DNA of 40,387 nucleotides, from the NCBI GenBank assembly GCA_937870605.1, contig CALMZW010000227.1, forward strand, positions 1-40,387, read 5' to 3'. Positions 25,841-33,502 of the stretch are shown one piece after another; the stretch's first letter is position 1; every line of letters starts with the position of its first letter. Source of the DNA: an uncultured Synergistaceae bacterium (GTDB lineage Bacteria > Synergistota > Synergistia > Synergistales > Aminobacteriaceae). The notes under the pieces are model-generated. The model had not been told where the DNA came from. It ran no database searches and saw nothing but the letters and a program-made list of their open reading frames with translations. A program made the position numbers and the translations under genes.

Positions 25841-26742
25841 CGACGACCCTGCGTCGCAGTTCGCTGTACGTTCCGGGAAACAACCCGTCGATGCTGATCA
25901 ATGCGGGAATCTACGGGGCCGACGTCCTCGTCTTCGACCTTGAGGACGCGGTGCCCTTCGCCGAGAAGGACGCCGCGCGCATCCTTCTCCGCAACGCGTT
26001 GTCGGCGGTCCGCTACGCTTCCGCCGAGGTAGTCGTCCGGATCAACTCGCTCTCGACGCCGTTCGGGCGGGAGGATCTCGACGTGATCGTCCCGCAGCGT
26101 CCGGACACGATCCGCATCCCGAAGTGCGAGACGGCGCGCGACGTGACGGACGTCGACCGGGCCGTCGGAGAGCTGGAGGCGGCGTCGGGGATCGAACGCG
26201 GCTCGATTCGCTTCATGCCGATCATCGAGACGGCGCTCGGCGCGTGGAACGTCATGGAGATCGCGACGGCGTGCCCGAGGGTCACGGCGTTGAACTTCGG
26301 CGCGGAGGATTACACGGCGGATATCGGCGCGATCCGCACGAAGGACGGGACGGAGCTTGCGGACCTGCGCGCTCGGATGCTTCTGGCCGCTCGCGTCGCG
26401 GGCGTTCAGGCGCTCGACTCGGTCTATTCCGATGTCGCGGACGACGACGGATTGTACGAGGAGTCCCGCCGGGCGCGGATCCTGGGGTTCGACGGCAAGT
26501 CGGTGATTCATCCGCGGCAGATTCCGGTCGTTCATCGGGCGTTCACGCCGTCGGAAAAGGAAATCGCGGCGGCGCTGCGCGTGGAGCGCGGACTCGCCGA
26601 GGGCAAAAGAATGGGCGTCGGCGTCGTCGTCGTCGACGGAAAGATGGTTGACGCCCCGGTGCTGAAGCGGGCGCGGAAGGTGCTCGAACTGGCCCGGGCG
26701 GCCGGAGCGCTTCCGAAAGAGGAGGAATCGTCATGCCGCTGA
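25837..26742 (+). CDS. citE: Citrate lyase beta subunit CitE
   Basis: A 301-residue CitE of the HpcH/HpaI superfamily. The beta subunit cleaves citryl-acyl carrier protein to oxaloacetate and acetyl-acyl carrier protein. RRSSLYVPGNNPSM (about 5-18), DVLVFDLEDAVP (about 29-40) with the metal-binding Asp-Glu, and GFDGKSVIHPRQIP (about 212-225) are characteristic. The GTG start at 25837 overlaps the citD stop and follows a perfect GGAGGTGA ribosome site at seven bases; the frame is open upstream but non-homologous there. It overlaps citF by ten bases. Citramalyl or malyl-CoA-type substrates are possible for this family. Confidence 0.93.
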   Translation: MTTTLRRSSLYVPGNNPSMLINAGIYGADVLVFDLEDAVPFAEKDAARILLRNALSAVRYASAEVVVRINSLSTPFGREDLDVIVPQRPDTIRIPKCETARDVTDVDRAVGELEAASGIERGSIRFMPIIETALGAWNVMEIATACPRVTALNFGAEDYTADIGAIRTKDGTELADLRARMLLAARVAGVQALDSVYSDVADDDGLYEESRRARILGFDGKSVIHPRQIPVVHRAFTPSEKEIAAALRVERGLAEGKRMGVGVVVVDGKMVDAPVLKRARKVLELARAAGALPKEEESSCR

Positions 26743-28277
26743 ACGGCGTGGGGCGGGACGTCCCGGACCGTATCCCGGGATATGGGGACGCGCGTCCCTT
26801 TTCGGCGGACGGAATCGCGGAAACGCCGCTGAGAGAGGCTCCGGAGACGGAGAGCGGCGCGGAAACGCGCGGGCGTTCCGTCGCGAAGGTCGTTCCGCTC
26901 GAACGGTCGCTCGACCTGCTCGACCTGCGCGACGGAATGACGATCTCGTTCCACCATCATCTCCGCGACGGGGACCTCGTCGTTTCGATGGTCCTCGACG
27001 CGCTGGCGCGCCGCGGCCTCAGGGGACTGACCCTCGCGCCGACGGCGCTCTTCCCGGTGCACGAGTCCATTCTGGCGCACGTCCGCGCGGGCGTGGTCGC
27101 GGGCATTCAGGGCAGCGTGAACGGTCCCGTCGGGCGGGCCGCGTCGGACGGGCTCTTCGACGGCCCCGTCGTGCTTCGGTCGCACGGGGGCAGGGCGCGC
27201 GCGGCCGCTTCGGGCGAACTTCCGGTCGACGTCGCGTTCATCGCGGCTCCGACCGCCGACCCCGAGGGCAACCTGAGCGGCCTGTCGGGGCCGTCCGCGT
27301 GCGGCTCGCTCGGCTACGCGCACACGGACGCGCGGTACGCGCGGCAGGTGGTCGCGCTGACCGACACCCTCGTCCCGTATCCGCTGCCGCGCGCGTCCAT
27401 CGACCAGAGCTGCGTGGACCTGGTCGTTCCGGTCGAGCGTCTGGGAATCCCGGAACGGATCGTCTCCGGGACGCTCGCGGTCACGAAGGATCCCTTGCGC
27501 CTCCTGATCGCCGAGCGCACGGCGCGCGTTCTGGACGCGTGCGGCGTGATCGCGCCGGGAATGTCGTTTCAGGCCGGGGCGGGCGGAATCTCGCTCGCGG
27601 CGACGGCCGCCGTGCGCGAACGCATGCGGGAGCGGAAGATCCGGGGGAGTTTCGCGTCGGGCGGCATCACGGGCGATCTCGTGGCAATGCACGAAGAGGG
27701 GCTCTTCGACGCGCTGCTCGACGTCCAGTCCTTCGATACGGAGGCGGTCCGCTCCCTTTCGCGGAATCCGGGGCACCGCGAGATGAGCGCGGCGATGTAC
27801 GCGTGTCCCTCGTCCCGCGGGTGCGTCGTCGACCGGCTCGACGCGGCGATCCTGGGAGCGACGCAGGTGGACGTCGACTTCAACGTGAACGTCAACACCG
27901 AGTCGGACGGCGTGCTGCTCCACGGCATCGGCGGGCACATGGACACGGCCGCCGGGGCCGGCGTGACCGTGATCGTGACGCCGCTGCTGCGCGGCAGGCT
28001 CCCGATGGTCGTCGACCGGGTCCTGACGGTCACGACGCCGGGATCGACCGTGGATGTGATCGTGACCGAGCGCGGCGTCGCCGTGAACCCGGCGAGGGCC
28101 GACCTGGCCGAAGCGCTCCGGAAGGCGCGACTGCCCCTTCGCGACATCGGCGATCTTCGCGACGACGCATACGCGCTGACGGGCGAGCCCGAAGCGCCGC
28201 GTTTCGGGGATCGGATCATCGGCGTCGTGGAGTATCGAGACGGAACGGTCATCGACGTGATCCGGAACGTTGTGTAG
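26733..28277 (+). CDS. citF: Citrate lyase alpha subunit CitF
   Basis: A 514-residue CitF, the usual length. The alpha subunit swaps the acetyl group on the acyl carrier for citrate. Recognisable parts are the start LNGVGRDVPDRIPGYG, DGMTISFHHHLRDGD (about 67-81), IQGSVNGPVG and the C-terminal TVTTPGSTVDVIVTERGVAVNP. It completes citD-citE-citF, the last genes of the cluster A operon; a strong terminator follows about 180 bases later. It is the only citF visible. The same enzyme family includes citramalate lyase, so citrate is the default but not certain substrate. Confidence 0.94.
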   Translation: MPLNGVGRDVPDRIPGYGDARPFSADGIAETPLREAPETESGAETRGRSVAKVVPLERSLDLLDLRDGMTISFHHHLRDGDLVVSMVLDALARRGLRGLTLAPTALFPVHESILAHVRAGVVAGIQGSVNGPVGRAASDGLFDGPVVLRSHGGRARAAASGELPVDVAFIAAPTADPEGNLSGLSGPSACGSLGYAHTDARYARQVVALTDTLVPYPLPRASIDQSCVDLVVPVERLGIPERIVSGTLAVTKDPLRLLIAERTARVLDACGVIAPGMSFQAGAGGISLAATAAVRERMRERKIRGSFASGGITGDLVAMHEEGLFDALLDVQSFDTEAVRSLSRNPGHREMSAAMYACPSSRGCVVDRLDAAILGATQVDVDFNVNVNTESDGVLLHGIGGHMDTAAGAGVTVIVTPLLRGRLPMVVDRVLTVTTPGSTVDVIVTERGVAVNPARADLAEALRKARLPLRDIGDLRDDAYALTGEPEAPRFGDRIIGVVEYRDGTVIDVIRNVV

Positions 28278-28454
28278 AAGATCGCGGGAGGTCCGTTCCC
28301 TGATGGAATCCCTGATTTCTCCGGCGACTGCCCGATGAACGGACGTTGCGCAGAAGTTCCATGAAGACCGGAAAGCGACAGCGGCAGAGCTGTGATGGCT
28401 TCGCCGCGTCACCCGGACGCCCCCGGAGCGCCTTTCCGGAAACGATGACGCGGG

Positions 28455-28493
28455 AACGTCCTTCTCCGACAGATCGGGGAAGGACGTTTTTTT
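28455..28493 (+). terminator. Intrinsic terminator after citF
   Basis: A 15-bp stem (28455-28469 with 28474-28488, one G-T pair) with loop CAGA is followed by seven T (28487-28493). It sits 178 bases after the citF stop and ends the cluster A operon. An 8-base inverted repeat (28291-28298 with 28337-28344) lies closer to the stop but lacks a T tract. Confidence 0.88.
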
Positions 28494-28555
28494 GCGCGTT
28501 TCTGGTGTACGATAGGACAGAATTGTTTTACCGAAAACCTTGCAGAAGGGATGTG

Positions 28556-31189
28556 ATGCGGGTGAAGAAAAGCATTGGGGCGATGGGTGCGTTTCTTGTC
28601 GCGGCTGTGCTGTTCGCGTCGTTCGGGAGCGGACGTGCGTCGGCCGACGAGACGTGCGTCGTCGTCCGTCAGATCGCGCCGGTGATGAAGACGCCCGGAC
28701 CGTACACAACGGTCGAGAACGGACGGGGCGTCGAAATGCGCGACGACATCGAGGCGTGCGTCTACTACGGGAGCCGCGTGACCGTCGCCCCCGTGACGGG
28801 GAAGCACGCGGCGAAATGGGTGGCGCTGAAATACGAGGGAACGATGCTCGGATACATCGAGAAGAATGCGATCGCTCCCTTCCCGGCGTACGATTCCTCC
28901 GACCCCGGGACCTACTCTGTCAGGACGGAGAAGCTCGAACTCTTCCTGCTTCCCGGGAAGCACCCGGCTGCGAAGTACAGCGCGTTCTTCCTGCCGCGCG
29001 GCGTGGCCGTCACCGGAATCGGAAAAGCGTCCGCGGCAGGGAAGGACTGGATCCTGCTGCGATTCACGAGCGTCGGCGCCTCGGAGGAGAACCCCGAGCC
29101 CGCGGACGTCCAGACGCGGTATGCGTGGGCCTTGGCCTCGGACCTGACGCGTCTCGGGGCATCGTACGTTCCGGACCTCTCGAAAGTCGACGAGTCCCGG
29201 ATTCCGTCGCAGATCATGACGGAGCAGGACGCGGGGATGAAGCGGCGTGTCGACATCGGAAAGGCGGAGCGGGCGAAGCTCGTCGCCCACGGCTTCTACG
29301 TCGATCCGAAGCCCGTGATCCTCGAGACGCTCGAAGTCGACGACCTGGTCGAGTCGTACCCGCGCGTTCGCGACCACACAACGCCGCTCTTCATCACGGC
29401 CGATCTCGGGCTGCACACGTTCCACCTCCTCTTCGACCGGATGCTCCAGAAGGTCGAGGAACGACACTTCGCGCCGTCGCTCGCGACGCTTCTCGGGCTC
29501 ATGAAGAAGGGCCTCGCGAACATGACGCCGGCGCTTGCGGCGAACGACGCGGGGAAGGTCGTCGCGTCCGCAGCGTCCGACTACCTCGACGTCGCCGCGG
29601 CGCTTCTGACGGGCAAGGGCGCGCTCTCGCCGAGGGGGAGGACCGAGGTCGACCGGATCCTCGCCGCGAAAGAGAAGAAGCGTTCGACGCTCTCGGGCCG
29701 CGATGAGGACTACACGCTCTACCGTCCCAGAGGACACTATGCGCTCACGCCGGAACTCGGGCGATACTTCCGGGCGATGAGCTTTCTCGGCGGCGTCACG
29801 TTCGGCCTGAAAGCGCAGGACGAGGCGGCGGCGCTCCGGAACACGGGCGTGATCGCGGTGCTCTGCGCGCTGCTCGACGATCCGGCGACGCTCGCGGCGT
29901 GGAAGAGGGTCTTCGATCCGTTCACGGAGCTTGTCGGCGCGTCCAACGACAACTCGTGGTACGACTACGGCCCCGTCGTGAAGAAGGGCTTCGCGCCGGA
30001 CGCCCCCGGCGACGCCGAGAGGATGCGCGCCCTCAACCGCGCGCTTCTCGACGCGAGCAGGCCGCCGCTCATCATCGGCGTTCCGGCCCCGAGGACGGGC
30101 GCGTCGCAGAAGGAGCGGGAAGAGGACGCGATCGGCTTCCGGTTCATCGGACGGCGGTTCACGTTCGACGCGATGGCGTTCAATATGCTGACGTCGCCGC
30201 AAACGGGAACGGACGAGAAGCCGCGGAACCTCCCCGATCCGCTCGACGTCATGGCGGTCCTCGGATCGCCCGCGGCGCGGCTCGAAGCGAGGGCGTTCGA
30301 GGGGTTCGCGAAATACGGCGAGAACCTGAAGAAGCTCCGGGAGGCGTGGGGGGCGTTCCCGCGGAATCCGCTCTCGGCGAACGTCTATTCCCGGCTGCTG
30401 CGGATCTTCTCGGAGTACTTCGAGCCGACGGGGAGCGGGCAGTTCTTCGCGAAGTCGCCGAACTGGGAGTACCGGAAGCTCGTCGCGGCCTCGGCGGCCT
30501 GGGCGGAACTCAAGCACGACACGATCCTCTACGGCGAGCAGTCCGGCGCGGAGATGGGCGACGGCGGGGACGTCTGGTACGCTCCCGACTTCCTGTTCCC
30601 GGAGCCGCGCGGATATGTCGAGCCGCAGCCGAAGCTCTTCGGCGCGCTCGCGTCCTGCGCGTCGGGCGTGGCGAAATTCCTCTCGAACGCGGGGATCACG
30701 GACGAGGAATACGCAGGAAAACTCGCGACGTTCGCCGACCTCATGAAGCGGCTCGCCGCGATCGCGGGGAAGGAGACGGCCGGAGGCGAGATCACGGCCG
30801 ACGACTACCGCTTCATCCGGGAGTTCCCGTGCGAGCTGACGCGCGAGCTCCTGTTGCCCGAAGACATGCAACAGCTCTATCCGCCGGTCGCCGAGGATGT
30901 CCGCGACCGGCTCCGGATGGCGCTCGTCGCCGACGTCGCGACCGACTACTTCGCGGGCCGCGCGCTCCATGTCGCGACCGGGACGCCGCGCCATATCAAC
31001 GTCTTCGTCGACGATCCGTGGGGCGGTCCGCGCGTGACGCGGGGGGCGGTCTTCTCGTTCTATTCGTTCGCGCGTCCGCTCGCCTCCGGGCGAATGGACG
31101 ACGCGGCCTGGAAGAAGCTGGTCTACGGCAAGGACCAGAAGGCGCTCGACGCGCTGCGGCCGGCCTGGACGAGAAAACCGGAGAACTGA
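28556..31189 (+). CDS. Exported DUF3160-domain protein
   Basis: A large protein of 877 residues with a clear signal peptide (1-30, ending GRASA). Residues about 32-200 look like two SH3-like segments, and the rest matches the DUF3160 family, with LFITADLGLHTFHLLFDRML (about 277-296) as the clearest stretch and a conserved end HINVFVDDPWGGPRVTRGAVFSFY. The function of DUF3160 is unknown; the protein should act outside the cytoplasmic membrane, perhaps at the cell wall given the SH3-like part. The ATG at 28556 follows AGAAGGG. The MEMO-family gene begins on the base after its stop, so the two are translationally coupled. Confidence 0.85.
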   Translation: MRVKKSIGAMGAFLVAAVLFASFGSGRASADETCVVVRQIAPVMKTPGPYTTVENGRGVEMRDDIEACVYYGSRVTVAPVTGKHAAKWVALKYEGTMLGYIEKNAIAPFPAYDSSDPGTYSVRTEKLELFLLPGKHPAAKYSAFFLPRGVAVTGIGKASAAGKDWILLRFTSVGASEENPEPADVQTRYAWALASDLTRLGASYVPDLSKVDESRIPSQIMTEQDAGMKRRVDIGKAERAKLVAHGFYVDPKPVILETLEVDDLVESYPRVRDHTTPLFITADLGLHTFHLLFDRMLQKVEERHFAPSLATLLGLMKKGLANMTPALAANDAGKVVASAASDYLDVAAALLTGKGALSPRGRTEVDRILAAKEKKRSTLSGRDEDYTLYRPRGHYALTPELGRYFRAMSFLGGVTFGLKAQDEAAALRNTGVIAVLCALLDDPATLAAWKRVFDPFTELVGASNDNSWYDYGPVVKKGFAPDAPGDAERMRALNRALLDASRPPLIIGVPAPRTGASQKEREEDAIGFRFIGRRFTFDAMAFNMLTSPQTGTDEKPRNLPDPLDVMAVLGSPAARLEARAFEGFAKYGENLKKLREAWGAFPRNPLSANVYSRLLRIFSEYFEPTGSGQFFAKSPNWEYRKLVAASAAWAELKHDTILYGEQSGAEMGDGGDVWYAPDFLFPEPRGYVEPQPKLFGALASCASGVAKFLSNAGITDEEYAGKLATFADLMKRLAAIAGKETAGGEITADDYRFIREFPCELTRELLLPEDMQQLYPPVAEDVRDRLRMALVADVATDYFAGRALHVATGTPRHINVFVDDPWGGPRVTRGAVFSFYSFARPLASGRMDDAAWKKLVYGKDQKALDALRPAWTRKPEN

Positions 31190-32044
31190 GTGCTCGCTTC
31201 GCTCGCTACGCTCGTACGAACGGTCGTCGCGTGCGCGCTGCTGGGGGGGCTGTCCTTCCCCGGCGGCGCGCACGCGCTTGTGTGTCCGCCGTTGCCCGCA
31301 GGAATCCGGCTCGCCGTCTCCCGGCCGCCTTCATCCGGCGCCCTTCCGGTCGCAGCCGGGATCATCGGCGGCATCGTCCCACACCACGACGTCGCCGGGG
31401 CGATGATCCTGCGGTTCTACGCGACGCTGAAGGCTTCGGGGCTCTCGCCGAAGCGCGTTGTGCTCATCGCTCCGGACCACTACAGGGCGGGGCGGGGGTC
31501 CGTCACGGTCTGCGGCGCGGACTGGGAGACTTCGTCCGGGACGCTCCCGGCGGACGCGGCCGCAGTCGGCGCGATCGTTCGTTCCGACGCGGCGTCCCGC
31601 GACGACCGGATCTTCGTCCGCGAACACGGCGTGACGACGCACCTTCCGCTCATCCGGGAGGCGTTTCCCGGCGCGACGGTGATCCCTGTCGCCCTTCGGA
31701 CGTCCGCGTCGGACATACAACTGCTCGTCCTCCGGAAGATCCTCCTGCCGTTCCTCCGCGACGGGGGGCTCGTGATCCTGAGCATGGACCTGTCGCATCA
31801 CAAACTCCCGGCGGGTGCTGCGCGCGAAGACGCCCGGACGCTGCCGGTCCTCGCCGGAATGGACATAAAATCCCTTCGCGGCCTCGACATCGACACCCCC
31901 CGCGGCGCGGCGCTCTTCCTCGCGCTCGTGCGCGACCTCGGGGGCGAGCGCGGCGTCGTCTTCGATCACACGAACTCGGGCGTCATCCGGGGCAGGCCGG
32001 AAGAACCCTGTACGAGCTACGCGACGATGCTGTTTTCGCGCTGA
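31190..32044 (+). CDS. MEMO-family (AmmeMemoRadiSam system protein B) protein with signal peptide
   Basis: A 284-residue MEMO-like protein. Conserved features: IVPHHDVAG (about 62-70), IAPDHY with His97 (about 93-98), the EHGVTTHLPLI stretch (145-155) and SMDLSHHKL (198-206), which line the metal or substrate pocket of MEMO proteins. MEMO is related to ring-cleavage dioxygenases; its reaction in bacteria is not settled. Unlike typical members, this one begins with a hydrophobic, signal-like N-terminus ending GGAHA at residue 29, so it may be exported together with the DUF3160 protein. The GTG start directly follows the upstream stop codon. No AMMECR1 or radical SAM partner gene is adjacent. 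Confidence 0.82.
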   Translation: MLASLATLVRTVVACALLGGLSFPGGAHALVCPPLPAGIRLAVSRPPSSGALPVAAGIIGGIVPHHDVAGAMILRFYATLKASGLSPKRVVLIAPDHYRAGRGSVTVCGADWETSSGTLPADAAAVGAIVRSDAASRDDRIFVREHGVTTHLPLIREAFPGATVIPVALRTSASDIQLLVLRKILLPFLRDGGLVILSMDLSHHKLPAGAAREDARTLPVLAGMDIKSLRGLDIDTPRGAALFLALVRDLGGERGVVFDHTNSGVIRGRPEEPCTSYATMLFSR

Positions 32045-32065
32045 CCGTGCGGTACGGGGAGCGTT

Positions 32066-32332
32066 TTACCGGGGAGCGATTCCCCTCCCGACGGCCGTTT
32101 CGATGCGCGCGCGGAGCGTGCAGTCGAGCGCGCCGCGGTCGTCGATCCGGACGGTCGCGTTCGTGACGCCCTTCGTATTCAGTATCTCGCGGGCGGTCGC
32201 GCGCATGCGGTCGCCGAACTGTCGTTCGACCGGGCTCGTGACGGAGATCTCGATCCCGTCGGGATGCGGCCCGACCGTCACCATCGCGTCGCTCGATTCG
32301 AGCGATCCCGCGCTTGCCGTTCTGTCGATCAT
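32066..32332 (-). CDS. citD: Citrate lyase acyl carrier protein (gamma subunit), canonical copy
   Basis: An 88-residue CitD with the prosthetic-group site AGSLESSDAM (Ser13), the conserved VERQFGDRMRA and the C-terminal IDDRGALDCTLRARIETAV. This is closer to the standard family sequence than the copy at 25508. It is the last gene of the minus-strand aconitase-citC-citD operon, 53 bases after citC. The ribosome site AAGGAG is 13 bases from the ATG, so a GTG one codon earlier may be used. It is convergent with the MEMO gene. Confidence 0.92.
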   Translation of the reverse strand: MIDRTASAGSLESSDAMVTVGPHPDGIEISVTSPVERQFGDRMRATAREILNTKGVTNATVRIDDRGALDCTLRARIETAVGRGIAPR

Positions 32333-32385
32333 CACTGGAATCCAACTCCTTTTCCTGGCGAATGGGTGTTCCCGGGAAGCGGGCG

Positions 32386-33471
32386 TCAGTGTCGCCCGGT
32401 CCCGAGCGCGATCCGTTTCCAGAGCGCCGCGCTTTCCGGGTCGCTCTCTTTCTTTCGTTCGATCGCGACGAGCGCGTCGTAGGTCGTCGCGGGGAGCAGC
32501 GCCCGCGTTTCCGCAAGCCGCCCCTCCCGGATGAGCCGCCGCACGCGCGACGCCGACACGGCCTCGCCGTCGCGTTCGACCCTCGGGATCTCCGTGACCC
32601 GGACGCCTCTGGGCGGCAAGACGCGCTTCAGGGCTTCGTTGTACGTCCTCGTGACGGGGCAGTAGGGCTCGGTTCCGACGAAGCGCTCCGTGACGCGAAG
32701 CGCGGGGGCGATCCGCTCGGCGAAGAGCGTCGCGTCGAGCGTCGCGTGGACCTGCGCCACGGCGTCGTCGCGCGTGAAGTACGACGGAAAGGTCCGCGAC
32801 GAGATGACGTACGGTCCCCCGCGAAGGACGGACACGTTCCCGAGGTCCGCCGTCCCGTCCCGAACGAGCGCAAAGCGCAGGTCGAACGGGAAAACCGAGC
32901 GGTCCTCCTCGACGACGAGGACGTAGAGATGCGGCGCGCGCGCGGCGGCCGTTTCGAGCAGATACCTGTGGCCGAGCGTGAACGGGTTCGCGTTGACGAC
33001 CGCAGCCCCCGCGCCGTCCGGCCGTCCGGCCGCCGCATCCGACAGCGCGGACAGAAACGGGGCGAGGCCGCCGCGTTCCCTCCCCGCGACGGACCACTCC
33101 AGGAGCGCGGCGTCGTCGGTCCGGGCGACGAGGTCGAACGAGAGCGCCTGAAAGACCGGAGCCGTCTCCGGCTTCGTGAACACGTACAGCTCCGTCTTTC
33201 CCTGCCGAAGCGCTTCTGTCACGAGCGCGGAGACGATCCGCGCGGCGATGCCTTCGTCGCGGCATTCGGGGAGCGCGCCGAGGCCCCGGATCGTCGCGCC
33301 GACCAGGGATCCCGTTCCGACGAGCCGCTCCGAGCCGTCGAAGACCCCCAGGATCCGATCGCCGTCGTCCGTCGCCGGAACGGAGAGGCCGAGGCGCGCA
33401 AGAAGCTCGCGCCGATCCCGACCCTCCGGTCCGGCGTCGCGGATCCATCGTTCCGTGAACGCAGCGAACAT
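32386..33471 (-). CDS. citC: Citrate lyase ligase CitC
   Basis: A 361-residue [citrate (pro-3S)-lyase] ligase, which uses acetate and ATP to acetylate the CitD prosthetic group and switch citrate lyase on. An N-terminal GNAT-like domain (about 35-125) is followed by a nucleotidyltransferase domain containing NANPFTLGH at 160-168, the ATP-binding TxGH-type motif, and a later SASRVRRLIREG stretch near 318-329. It is the only citC in the window, so it probably activates both citrate lyases. A GGAGG ribosome site lies eight bases before the ATG; the upstream aconitase gene ends 31 bases away. Confidence 0.94.
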   Translation of the reverse strand: MFAAFTERWIRDAGPEGRDRRELLARLGLSVPATDDGDRILGVFDGSERLVGTGSLVGATIRGLGALPECRDEGIAARIVSALVTEALRQGKTELYVFTKPETAPVFQALSFDLVARTDDAALLEWSVAGRERGGLAPFLSALSDAAAGRPDGAGAAVVNANPFTLGHRYLLETAAARAPHLYVLVVEEDRSVFPFDLRFALVRDGTADLGNVSVLRGGPYVISSRTFPSYFTRDDAVAQVHATLDATLFAERIAPALRVTERFVGTEPYCPVTRTYNEALKRVLPPRGVRVTEIPRVERDGEAVSASRVRRLIREGRLAETRALLPATTYDALVAIERKKESDPESAALWKRIALGTGRH

Positions 33472-33502
33472 CGCTGTCGCCTCCTGCCGTGCTTTCCCGG
33501 CC

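Noticed and set aside
26532..28709. A minus-strand open frame of about 725 codons opposite citF.
   Set aside because: Antisense shadow in high-GC DNA; it crosses the well-supported citF gene and the terminator at 28455.
28409..31273. A long minus-strand open frame opposite the DUF3160 gene.
   Set aside because: Arg/Glu-rich with no motif. The plus-strand gene has a signal peptide, a ribosome site and family features.
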